A stretch of 64,000 nucleotides of DNA. It comes from an uncultured Prevotellaceae bacterium. GTDB lineage: Bacteria; Bacteroidota; Bacteroidia; Bacteroidales; Bacteroidaceae. The stretch lies in the NCBI GenBank assembly GCA_900316585.1, contig ONDM01000004.1, positions 62,001-126,000 on the forward strand. Direction: 5' to 3'. Positions 8,045 through 15,552 of this stretch are shown piece by piece. A program made the position numbers and the translations under genes. Positions within the stretch are counted from its first letter, which is position 1. Each line of letters begins with the position of its first letter. The notes beneath the pieces are model-generated. The model did not search any database. It saw only the letters and a list, made by a program, of their open reading frames with translations, and was not told the DNA's origin.

Positions 8045-10801
8045 TTAGTCCACAAGTTTAAGTGTGATTTTACAATCTGTATATTCGTTTTTCACGGAAT
8101 CTATCTCAATGTTGCCACCCACTTCCTGCATGGCTCTCTGGCAGAAGTACAGACCCAGACCGCTGGCTTCGTTGGTAGGCTTGGTTGTGAAGAACGGGTC
8201 GAAGACATTCTGTTGGATTTGCTTCTCTATACCGATACCGTTGTCGAAGAAGTTCACCACAGCCATACCGTCCTCCTTTTTCAGGCTCACTTTTATCTTC
8301 GCCTTGTAGCCAGGGAACTTGGCAGCCTTGCGCCGGATGGCATAGATACTGTTCTGGATGACGGACATGAACGTTCTGGTCATCCATTCGGCCTGTCCCA
8401 TGGCCTTCATCGGCTTGTCGCTCAGTTCCGTCTCTATCTCGATGCCCAGTTCCTCAATATCCTTTTTGTAGTACTTTTCCTTGGTTCGTTCCACACACAG
8501 GTGCAGGGCAGAGTTCACGTCTATCGGATGTGGGGTTTCCGGGTGGTCGTTCAGCATTTCCTCCATAGCCTTCAGGATACGGCTGGTGCTCAGTCCGTGC
8601 TCCTCTATCTTGGCAAGGTTTGCCTCCATCATGCCCATGATGTCTACCGCATCCTCATAGTTTTCCTTCTGCATGCTTTCCTTCTCATCCTCCACGTCTT
8701 CACGCAGGTCCTTCACCAGTTCACGCGTCAGGTGAGAGAAGTTGTTGATGTAGTTCATCGGGTTCAGGATACGGTCCACCAGACCACGGATCAGCTTACC
8801 CACGGTAGCCTCCCTTTCCTGTCTGATGAGCTGCGATTGCGTATCCCTCAGCTTCACCAGTGTCTTTTCCAGTTCGTGGCTTTTCTGCTCTATCTCATTC
8901 TTCTGTTCTATTACCTGCTTCGTACGTTTCTTCACCGTTTCTTCCAGCTTTTCGTTCTGCGCCATGATTCTGCGGGTTCTGAAACGCAGGAACTGGTGAA
9001 TCAGAAGACCTATCACCAGCAGGTAGAACATGAGGGCATACCTGCTCAGGTAGAATGGGAAAGGAATATGGAATTTGTAGGTTTCGGATTCCACTATATT
9101 GCCATATGCATCCATGCAGCGAGCCCGTAGTTCATAGTCACCGAAGCTCAGTTGGTAAAGGTTCTCGGTCTGGTCCGTTCCCCAGTCCGTCCACTTGTCA
9201 TTTTCCTTCAGTCTGTAGCTGTAGAGTGTCTTGCCCACCGGATGCTCAAAGTCGGTAGCCATGGTAAACTCCAGGTATCTTCCATCCTGTTCCACGTGCC
9301 TCAGGTACATCTTTGGGATATAAGGAGGCTCTGTGTCGCAGTAAGGCAGATTCATACGGATCATACCGAAGTCGCCTCCTAGCCAAACCTCAGCAGAGTC
9401 GGCATGTACGGTCTGGATGGTAAAGTCCTTAAATGCCTTTACCCGTGTAGCCAGGAACGTCTCCTTGCCCCTGTTCCATTCCACCTGCACGCCCTGTCCG
9501 TTGTCCAGGGTAGACCAGTAACGTCCGGTTCTGTCGGTATAGTCCAGCAGGATTGACATTCGTTTGCTGTCGCCCCGTTTGAATTCCTTCTCATTCTTGG
9601 CCATGCTGTACACATCGCCATCCACGGTCAGCACCCAGAGTGTACCGTTGTCATCGTATTCCATCTTGATGACATTAGGCAGCGTGCTCAGCAGTTCATC
9701 CTTGCCGTTCCGGTAGTGTCGGTGCACGCCACCCACTTCACCCGTGAGCACATGATCCTCATTCTCTATTAAGACCGAAAGCGTATGCCGGTTTGTCACC
9801 TGGTGCAGACTACCTTTATCATAGATATATAAACCTTGTGCGGTGGCAGCCATCACGTTTCCTTGTTTGGAGCGGTCCATGTGCCAGCAGGCCTGTTTGA
9901 TTTGCGGGAGTTGTTTAAATGAGTTTCCTTCCTGAATGAAGAGACCCTCTATAGTTCCCACCAACAGAGTCTGAGGCCCTACACGCTTGATGGAGGTAAC
10001 CTCACCCTGCAGACCGTCGGAGTCCTGGTAGCGCGTCAGCTCGTGCGTACCCTGGATGCAGAACAGACCATTGGAAGAAGTACCCCAGATGGTACCCCGT
10101 TCCTTATCCCACCAGAGTTTGTTGATGTTGTTGCTGCACAGTCCGTTTCTCGTGGTAAGGGTTTGCAGCACCTTGTTATTTTTCAGGAACACCAGACCAT
10201 TGTTTTCCAGACAGTAGATGGTTATGTCGTCTACCGTCATGGAATAGTCCACCTTGTAGTTGTTCCACGTGATAGGAGGTTGTGTAGGGAAAAGTCCTTC
10301 CTGCACATCTTGTTTCACATCCTTTCCGTCCTTTACCATGTAGGTATTTCCTTCCGAAGTATGGAAGCAGATGTTACCCTGCCTATCCTGGACTATTCTG
10401 TCCACCTCGCCCACATCCCTTCGGATGGAGTCGTTCACGATGAAATGGATGCTCAGGTCATAGCCTTTGTCCTGGATATAGCCCAGTACGTTGAAACCAC
10501 CGAACCACACATTCTCCTTGTCGTCCTTGAACAGACAGAGCACACGGTTCACGTTGGGCGTATGGAACACTTGCCATTCCGCATGGTCAAAGACCAGCAC
10601 CCCTTCAAAGTTGGCCACAAAGGTACGTCCCTTCTTGTCGGTCAGGATATCAAAGTTTCGGTTGTGTGCCTCATATTCCCTGTTCAGGTAGTTCTTGAAG
10701 AAAGGCAGACCTTTACCGTTTCCTTGGCTTGAGATACTATTCTGTGCCGTCAGGCTGGTGCATGCCATCAGCAGGACCAGTATGTAAAATAATCTCTTCA
10801 T
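8045..10801 (-). CDS. propeller/Y_Y_Y membrane sensor with degenerate histidine kinase (His to Asp)
   Basis: 918 residues. In order: signal peptide (1-20), a periplasmic region of about 480 residues resembling the two-component-regulator propeller, a Y_Y_Y domain (about 510-590), one membrane helix (about 590-612), a coiled coil (about 620-680) and a kinase-like core. This resembles the sensory half of Bacteroidota hybrid two-component systems, without receiver or DNA-binding domains. The core keeps the ATP-binding boxes (VIQNSIYAI, FFDNGIGI, FDPFFTTKP, ASGLGLYF). In the H box, where relatives read AGIAHEIQNPLNF, it reads RGLVDRILNPMNY, so the His is Asp676. It probably cannot autophosphorylate and may act through the soluble kinase encoded next to it. 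Confidence 0.9.
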   Translation of the reverse strand: MKRLFYILVLLMACTSLTAQNSISSQGNGKGLPFFKNYLNREYEAHNRNFDILTDKKGRTFVANFEGVLVFDHAEWQVFHTPNVNRVLCLFKDDKENVWFGGFNVLGYIQDKGYDLSIHFIVNDSIRRDVGEVDRIVQDRQGNICFHTSEGNTYMVKDGKDVKQDVQEGLFPTQPPITWNNYKVDYSMTVDDITIYCLENNGLVFLKNNKVLQTLTTRNGLCSNNINKLWWDKERGTIWGTSSNGLFCIQGTHELTRYQDSDGLQGEVTSIKRVGPQTLLVGTIEGLFIQEGNSFKQLPQIKQACWHMDRSKQGNVMAATAQGLYIYDKGSLHQVTNRHTLSVLIENEDHVLTGEVGGVHRHYRNGKDELLSTLPNVIKMEYDDNGTLWVLTVDGDVYSMAKNEKEFKRGDSKRMSILLDYTDRTGRYWSTLDNGQGVQVEWNRGKETFLATRVKAFKDFTIQTVHADSAEVWLGGDFGMIRMNLPYCDTEPPYIPKMYLRHVEQDGRYLEFTMATDFEHPVGKTLYSYRLKENDKWTDWGTDQTENLYQLSFGDYELRARCMDAYGNIVESETYKFHIPFPFYLSRYALMFYLLVIGLLIHQFLRFRTRRIMAQNEKLEETVKKRTKQVIEQKNEIEQKSHELEKTLVKLRDTQSQLIRQEREATVGKLIRGLVDRILNPMNYINNFSHLTRELVKDLREDVEDEKESMQKENYEDAVDIMGMMEANLAKIEEHGLSTSRILKAMEEMLNDHPETPHPIDVNSALHLCVERTKEKYYKKDIEELGIEIETELSDKPMKAMGQAEWMTRTFMSVIQNSIYAIRRKAAKFPGYKAKIKVSLKKEDGMAVVNFFDNGIGIEKQIQQNVFDPFFTTKPTNEASGLGLYFCQRAMQEVGGNIEIDSVKNEYTDCKITLKLVD

Positions 10802-10804
10802 AGG

Positions 10805-12445
10805 CTATCTCTTGTCAAGGAAGGTTTCATAGTTTATGGTAGAGCTCACATAGTTGGTCCACTCCTCCGGGGTGAATTCCCGTTGCAGGTTCCGCCTTAG
10901 TCTTCTTCTCATCTCCGGCAGGTTATAGTTCATGGTCAGGATATCTCCGTTGTGATATCCCACCACCAGCTCATCGTTTCTTAGGATGGAGCACAGTGGC
11001 CAGCTTCTGGCACCGTTGTCGCTCCGGCTCACCATATCGTCCACGGGAACCACCCATTCCTGCAGTTCCGTGCTATAGTCCGTGAAGACATATTCAGCTC
11101 CCTGTATTTTCGGCAGGTAGAGCATATACACATGCGTATCCATGGACGTGCTCATCAGCAAGTCCTTGTCATACTGCAGGCTGGTGATAGCCGACCGATG
11201 ACCGATGATGGTACCCACAGTGTTCAGTCTCAGGTCCTTGACTAGGATGTCCCCGTCCTTCATACCTAGGAAGTAGTAGCGGTATTTGGGCACATAGATA
11301 GCTGAAGTTATCACCCCGTTCACCTTAAAATCGAAGTTGGACAGCTGGAAATCATCATCCAGGAGCATGGCCGTGCCATCCACAAAGATGATATAGATTT
11401 TACCATTCAGCATGATTACGGTTTGGATAGGTCTCGGGAGGCCCATGTGGTGTACCACTTGGTTCATATCCATGTCGAACACATAGAGTTCCCTTCGTCC
11501 ACCCAGCAGCAGCCGGTTGTCCAGCAGCTTCAGCATGTGGTTGAAGTTGCTTCCGTAGAGTTGCGCCACGACACGCCCCTTTCCTTGGTATGGAGCCATA
11601 TATAGTGCCCCGTTCTTGTCCAGCGCATAGGCATAGTCCTCAGCGCCGAACACTGCTCTGAAGCTGTACTTTGGGTTCGACAGCAGCCGTTGCCCCGAGA
11701 CTTTATCGCTCTGGTCGTTTATGGTAAAGATATCTCCATAGTCGGTCACAGCCACGAAGCCGTCTCTTGCGTCAATGGAAGAAATTCCCCGGATAGAAGC
11801 GTTAGTCTTCGTGTTGTACGACCCCAGTCCGGTTGTATTATCCATGGTAGCCTGCAGCAGGCTGGTGAACACCTCCGGTGTGTATTGATTCCCCTTGTAC
11901 CGGTCCAGGAACACCAGTGCCGCGTTGGTCAGCATACGCGCCAGTTCCTCGTTTCCGCTCTGCCTTTGGCTGATGGAAGTTGATCCCAGGCTTCTGGCCA
12001 GCGTACGGTAGCTCAGCGTATCCATGACACGCCGGTCATGTTCACTTACTTGTTGTGCATCCAGGGCCAGTTTTGCCAGACGTTCAGCCTGGTTACGCAT
12101 ACTGTCGGCTCTGATGGCCTCCACGCGTGCCCGGCTTTCGGCCAGACGGGCCAGGAGCTGTTCTTCCTCGGCCCTTCTTCGCATCTCCACAGCCAGCGCC
12201 GTCTGCTTTTCCGCCTCCTCACGCTGTCGGTCAGAGATATCCTTCTGTTGGTAGGCTATCTCCTCCAGCTGTTTGCTCACCCTTTGCACCACATTAGCCC
12301 GCCGTTCCACATCCATGGAGCGGTTCACCTGTTTTGTCAGGTCTTCTATGTTCTCATCCAGCCGGCTTTTGGTCAACATATACGTGGTTATTCCCACGGC
12401 AGCGCACAGCACCAAGATTCCGGCAAGATAGAGGAGTCTTTTCAT
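10805..12445 (-). CDS. membrane-anchored coiled-coil/WD40-like beta-propeller protein
   Basis: 546 residues. A single N-terminal membrane helix (about 4-24) is followed by a highly charged coiled coil (about 30-135, rich in Glu, Arg, Gln and Ala), a helical linker (about 140-205) and a beta-propeller of WD40-like repeats (for example IRGISSIDARDGFVAVTDYGDIFTI and IGHRSAITSLQYDKDLLMSTSMDTHVYML). WD40 repeats generally serve as protein-binding platforms. The N-terminal helix with no cleavage site suggests an inner-membrane anchor; the side on which the propeller lies is not certain. Three-base gaps on both sides tie it to the phosphatase gene upstream and the sensor gene downstream. A role linking sensor and phosphatase is inference. 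Confidence 0.8.
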   Translation of the reverse strand: MKRLLYLAGILVLCAAVGITTYMLTKSRLDENIEDLTKQVNRSMDVERRANVVQRVSKQLEEIAYQQKDISDRQREEAEKQTALAVEMRRRAEEEQLLARLAESRARVEAIRADSMRNQAERLAKLALDAQQVSEHDRRVMDTLSYRTLARSLGSTSISQRQSGNEELARMLTNAALVFLDRYKGNQYTPEVFTSLLQATMDNTTGLGSYNTKTNASIRGISSIDARDGFVAVTDYGDIFTINDQSDKVSGQRLLSNPKYSFRAVFGAEDYAYALDKNGALYMAPYQGKGRVVAQLYGSNFNHMLKLLDNRLLLGGRRELYVFDMDMNQVVHHMGLPRPIQTVIMLNGKIYIIFVDGTAMLLDDDFQLSNFDFKVNGVITSAIYVPKYRYYFLGMKDGDILVKDLRLNTVGTIIGHRSAITSLQYDKDLLMSTSMDTHVYMLYLPKIQGAEYVFTDYSTELQEWVVPVDDMVSRSDNGARSWPLCSILRNDELVVGYHNGDILTMNYNLPEMRRRLRRNLQREFTPEEWTNYVSSTINYETFLDKR

Positions 12446-12448
12446 ATT

Positions 12449-13606
12449 TTATTTGCGTTTAATTACAAGCATGGTTACATCATCGCTCTGTTCCGTATTA
12501 CCGGCCCATTCTGCCACGGCAGCCCGTACGGTATCTATGGTTTCCTGGCTGGTTTTCTTTCCGCAGGTACGCAGCAGTTCTTCCAGCCTCTTCTCGCCAA
12601 ACTGTTCCCCGTCCTTGTTCATGGCCTCGGTCACACCGTCGGTGAATGTAAAGAGCATGTCTCCCTTCTCCAGGGTAATCTTGTCGTTCTTGTACTGGAA
12701 TTTCTCCACGGCACCCAGTACCATGTTGCCCTGTGCAGGCACCACCTCCACCTTACCGTCGGCATGTACCACATAAGGAGGGTTATGTCCCGCGTTGGTA
12801 TAGTCTATTTCACCTGTGCTGATGTTCAGTCGTCCGTAGAACACTGTCACGAACATACCATCCACGCTTTCCCCGCACACCAGGTCGTTCACGTTGGTCA
12901 TACAGTCTTTGCTTACCAAGTCCCGCAGACCTGTAGCTTTCAGCAGCGTACGGCTCACTGCCATGAACAGGGCAGCAGGCACCCCTTTGCCCGACACGTC
13001 GGCCATCACGAATCCCAGTCTGTTCTCATCCGTCTTGAAGTAGTCGTAGAAGTCGCCTCCCACATCCTTGGCAGGGTCCATCAGTGTAGCCATGTCATAG
13101 AGGTCCTTCGGCAGCACATTCTTGTTGGTAGGCAGGATGGCATGCTGTATTTCGCTGGCTATCCGCAGGTCGCTTTGGATATCCTTCAGCTGCTCATGCT
13201 CCTTCTGGCTTTCCCTGATGAACCTGATTTGCTCCACGGCATTGTTGATACTCTTCTGCAGGTCGTCCAGGTCTATCGGCTTCGTTGCAAAGTCGAATGC
13301 TCCGTTGTTCATGGCCGTACGTATATTCTCCATATCTCCGTAGGCAGAGACCATGATTACCTTCAGGGCAGGGTTTCTCATTTCGTTCACCTTAGCCAGC
13401 ATGGTCAGACCATCCATCTCAGGCATGTTGATGTCGCTCAGGATGATATCGATGTCCGGATGCAGCAGCAGTTGCTTCAGACCTTCAATACCATTGTGGG
13501 CGAAGAAGAATTCATATTCTCCTTTTCGAATCTTTCGGCGGAAGTATTGGGTGAGGAGCACCTCCAAATCCACCTCATCATCTACACTTAAAATCTTGAT
13601 AGGCAT
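12449..13606 (-). CDS. response regulator with SpoIIE/PP2C phosphatase output (RsbU/RssB-type)
   Basis: 385 residues. An N-terminal receiver (about 1-125) has the acidic pair D9-D10, phospho-acceptor Asp58 (LSDINMPEMDG) and the conserved Lys in FATKPID. A coiled linker (about 125-160) leads to a PPM-type phosphatase of the SpoIIE class (about 170-385) with the metal-binding motifs DVGGDFYDY, MADVSGKGVPAALFM, FTDGVTEAM and SDDVTMLVI. Known proteins of this architecture dephosphorylate STAS antagonists when their receiver is phosphorylated. The kinase (7178-8032) and the STAS substrate (4403-4705) are encoded in the same operon, so the assignment as phosphatase of that STAS protein is well supported by context though not proven. 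Confidence 0.93.
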   Translation of the reverse strand: MPIKILSVDDEVDLEVLLTQYFRRKIRKGEYEFFFAHNGIEGLKQLLLHPDIDIILSDINMPEMDGLTMLAKVNEMRNPALKVIMVSAYGDMENIRTAMNNGAFDFATKPIDLDDLQKSINNAVEQIRFIRESQKEHEQLKDIQSDLRIASEIQHAILPTNKNVLPKDLYDMATLMDPAKDVGGDFYDYFKTDENRLGFVMADVSGKGVPAALFMAVSRTLLKATGLRDLVSKDCMTNVNDLVCGESVDGMFVTVFYGRLNISTGEIDYTNAGHNPPYVVHADGKVEVVPAQGNMVLGAVEKFQYKNDKITLEKGDMLFTFTDGVTEAMNKDGEQFGEKRLEELLRTCGKKTSQETIDTVRAAVAEWAGNTEQSDDVTMLVIKRK

Positions 13607-13645
13607 AATTCTATGTTTTTTATTTGTTTAATATAATCATTTGTT

Positions 13646-15415
13646 TCAAAGCGGAATGAAAATCACGGTAGCCACTACTGAAGTCACCAGCGTGATGAAG
13701 TTCATGGGCACCCCTATCCGTGCAAAGTCGCCCATGGTATATCCAGCCGGGGCAGAGACCAGTTCATGCGTATCGCAGCTGCCTGGTGTGGCAAAGCTGC
13801 TGGAGGCACAGAACATGATAGCCACCATGAAGGTGAGCGGGTTCACACCCATGTTCGATGCGATGTAGAATCCCACCGGGGCGAACACCGCCGCTGCTCC
13901 CACGTTACTGATGAACTCCGTGATGAACGTGGTGATGGTACAGATGATGAGCAGTGCCAGGATAGGGTTTGTACCCGCGAGTCCCTGTACCAGGGTAGCC
14001 ATCTTTGCAGCCAGCCCCGTATCATTGATGGCCGTAGCCAGACAGATACTGCCGCAGTACGAGCACAGCAGCTGCCAGTTCAGGCTACTTTGGAACTGCT
14101 TCACAGACAGACACCTGATGCCCACCAGCAAGAAGCAGGCCAGGATACAGCCGTGCAGCATATCTATCAGGTTCAGCGCGTTGGCCACCATGATACCCAC
14201 TACAGAGAGGGTAGCGATAGCTGTCTTGTTGCCGCTCACCGGCACCGGCAGGTTGTCCAGGAACATCATCTCATACTGGAATTCCTCCGGGTTCATCGGC
14301 TGCCCCTCGAACAGCAGGATATCCCTGCTTCGCAGCACTATGTCGTGCGGAATGGTCTGCAGCTGTTCACCGTTTCGTGCCACAGCCACCAGCACCACAT
14401 TGTACCGTTTCTCAAAGTCGGTTTCCAAAATCCGGTTCCCCACCAGCGGACTAGCCGTGAGCAGTGTCACCATCTGGAACACCCTGTTTCGTTTCAGCTC
14501 GCTTGCTCTGAATACATGATGGGTGGCACTCACCAGCCCCTTCTGGTTGCGCATGGCCAGCACGCTCCGGATACGCCCTGTATATACCAGCTTGTCGCCT
14601 CCCAGGATGAACTCATCCTTAGACACCGGGAAGATCACCTCCCCGTCGAATCGCACGATTTCCAGCAGACGGCTGCCGTTCACCTTGTTCAGCCCTGCTT
14701 CTTCCACCGTCTTTCCCACACATTCAGCCTCGGTAGGCACCAGCAGTTCCACGCTGTATTTCGTATTATTGTTTATCGTCTCTGTACCCGGTGTCCTTAC
14801 CGGAAGCATTCGCACCAGCAGGTTCATGGCTATCAGACCCACTATCGCCACGCACACACCCGGCAGGAACGGCGTGAACAGGTTCATCTGGATACCCGTC
14901 TCCTCCAGGTACACCGAGCTCACCATCAGGTTGGCCGGGGAACCTATAAGGGTACACATACCTCCCAGGCAGGCCGCATAGCTCAGTGGGATAAGCATTC
15001 GGCTGGGGGCCAGGTTCAGGTTCTTGCACCAGAGCATTACCACCCGGTAGAACACAGACACCAGCGTCTCGTTGTTCAGGAACATACTCAGGGCACCCAC
15101 CGGCCACATCAGCTTGTTCAACGCCCTGCGGTACGACTTCGGGTTACCCATCACGTTCTTCACCGTCCAGTCCACCACGCCCGCCTTCACCAGACCGTTT
15201 ACCAGCACCAGCAGCATGATGACCAGCCATACGGAGTCGTCGGAGAACGATTCAAGTCCCCTTCGGGTGGTCACGCACCCCGTTACGATGAGTACCCCCA
15301 TGCTCATGAGGCTCACCACATCGCCCGGCAAGTTTGTGGTCACACTCAACCCAAACTTACCTATCATCACCCCGATGGTGATCCATGCAAAGATACTCAG
15401 TCCTAACCACTCCAT
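13646..15415 (-). CDS. SLC13/DASS-type anion permease with RCK_C domains, first gene of the signalling operon
   Basis: 589 residues from ATG at 15415-15413. It is a clear paralogue of the permease at 2545-4320 with the same order: N-terminal membrane helices, central RCK_C-like modules (VPTEAECVGKTVEEAGLNKVNGSRLLEIVRF; SPLVGNRILETDFEKRYNVVLVAVARNGEQL) and C-terminal helices with a GSCDTHELV/AGYTMGDF stretch typical of the group. A GTG at 15460 would add 15 residues (MRSCANVYAHVEIRT) that the paralogue lacks; the ATG is preferred. It heads the operon running to 4403, with the phosphatase gene 39 bp downstream. Substrate unknown; an anion or dicarboxylate is expected for the family. Confidence 0.88.
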   Translation of the reverse strand: MEWLGLSIFAWITIGVMIGKFGLSVTTNLPGDVVSLMSMGVLIVTGCVTTRRGLESFSDDSVWLVIMLLVLVNGLVKAGVVDWTVKNVMGNPKSYRRALNKLMWPVGALSMFLNNETLVSVFYRVVMLWCKNLNLAPSRMLIPLSYAACLGGMCTLIGSPANLMVSSVYLEETGIQMNLFTPFLPGVCVAIVGLIAMNLLVRMLPVRTPGTETINNNTKYSVELLVPTEAECVGKTVEEAGLNKVNGSRLLEIVRFDGEVIFPVSKDEFILGGDKLVYTGRIRSVLAMRNQKGLVSATHHVFRASELKRNRVFQMVTLLTASPLVGNRILETDFEKRYNVVLVAVARNGEQLQTIPHDIVLRSRDILLFEGQPMNPEEFQYEMMFLDNLPVPVSGNKTAIATLSVVGIMVANALNLIDMLHGCILACFLLVGIRCLSVKQFQSSLNWQLLCSYCGSICLATAINDTGLAAKMATLVQGLAGTNPILALLIICTITTFITEFISNVGAAAVFAPVGFYIASNMGVNPLTFMVAIMFCASSSFATPGSCDTHELVSAPAGYTMGDFARIGVPMNFITLVTSVVATVIFIPL

Positions 15416-15475
15416 AGTTCGTATTTCTACGTGCGCATACACATTCGCGCACGAGCGCACACGCTGTTTAAGTCA

Positions 15476-15483
15476 CAAAAATA
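15476..15483 (-). promoter_or_regulatory. -7 promoter element of the seven-gene signalling operon
   Basis: Minus-strand TATTTTTG matches TAnnTTTG. Transcription would begin near 15470, leaving a leader of about 55 nt before ATG 15415. GTGCGC at 15431-15436 and GCGCAC at 15455-15460 can pair in this leader. Confidence 0.45.
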
Positions 15484-15524
15484 ATTATTTTGTTTAAAAA
15501 GGAAAAAGAAAAACCGAAAATTCA

Positions 15525-15532
15525 TATATTTG
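15525..15532 (+). promoter_or_regulatory. -7 promoter element of the hydrolase-crcB operon
   Basis: TATATTTG matches TAnnTTTG and is about 20 bp upstream of ATG 15553. It lies inside the extended open frame that begins at 15490, which argues for the ATG at 15553 and its signal peptide as the true start. Confidence 0.55.
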
Positions 15533-15552
15533 CAGCTAGAACCTTTAGAAAA

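Noticed and set aside
7973..9130. A 385-codon plus-strand frame opposite the sensor genes
   Set aside because: No recognisable protein features and it crosses the junction of two real minus-strand genes.
12038..13591. A 517-codon plus-strand frame opposite the WD40-like and PP2C genes
   Set aside because: The translation is low-complexity His/Leu/Val-rich and spans two well-supported genes on the other strand.
13766..15406. A 546-codon open frame on the plus strand opposite the SLC13 permease
   Set aside because: It is rich in His, Gln and Arg with no domain, no promoter and no ribosome-binding site; the opposite strand encodes a clear permease. Such frames arise in GC-rich genes.
2012..15415. 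A classical polysaccharide-utilisation locus with a hybrid two-component system
   Set aside because: The propeller sensor lacks receiver and AraC-type domains, the TonB receptor is not SusC-like, and there are no SusD or carbohydrate enzymes in the block.
15490..15552. N-terminal extension of the hydrolase from base 15490
   Set aside because: It would include the -7 promoter element and put 21 charged residues before a good signal peptide.
15416..15552. Fluoride riboswitch upstream of the operon that ends in crcB
   Set aside because: I could not find the conserved pseudoknot pattern, and crcB is the fourth gene, far from the promoter.
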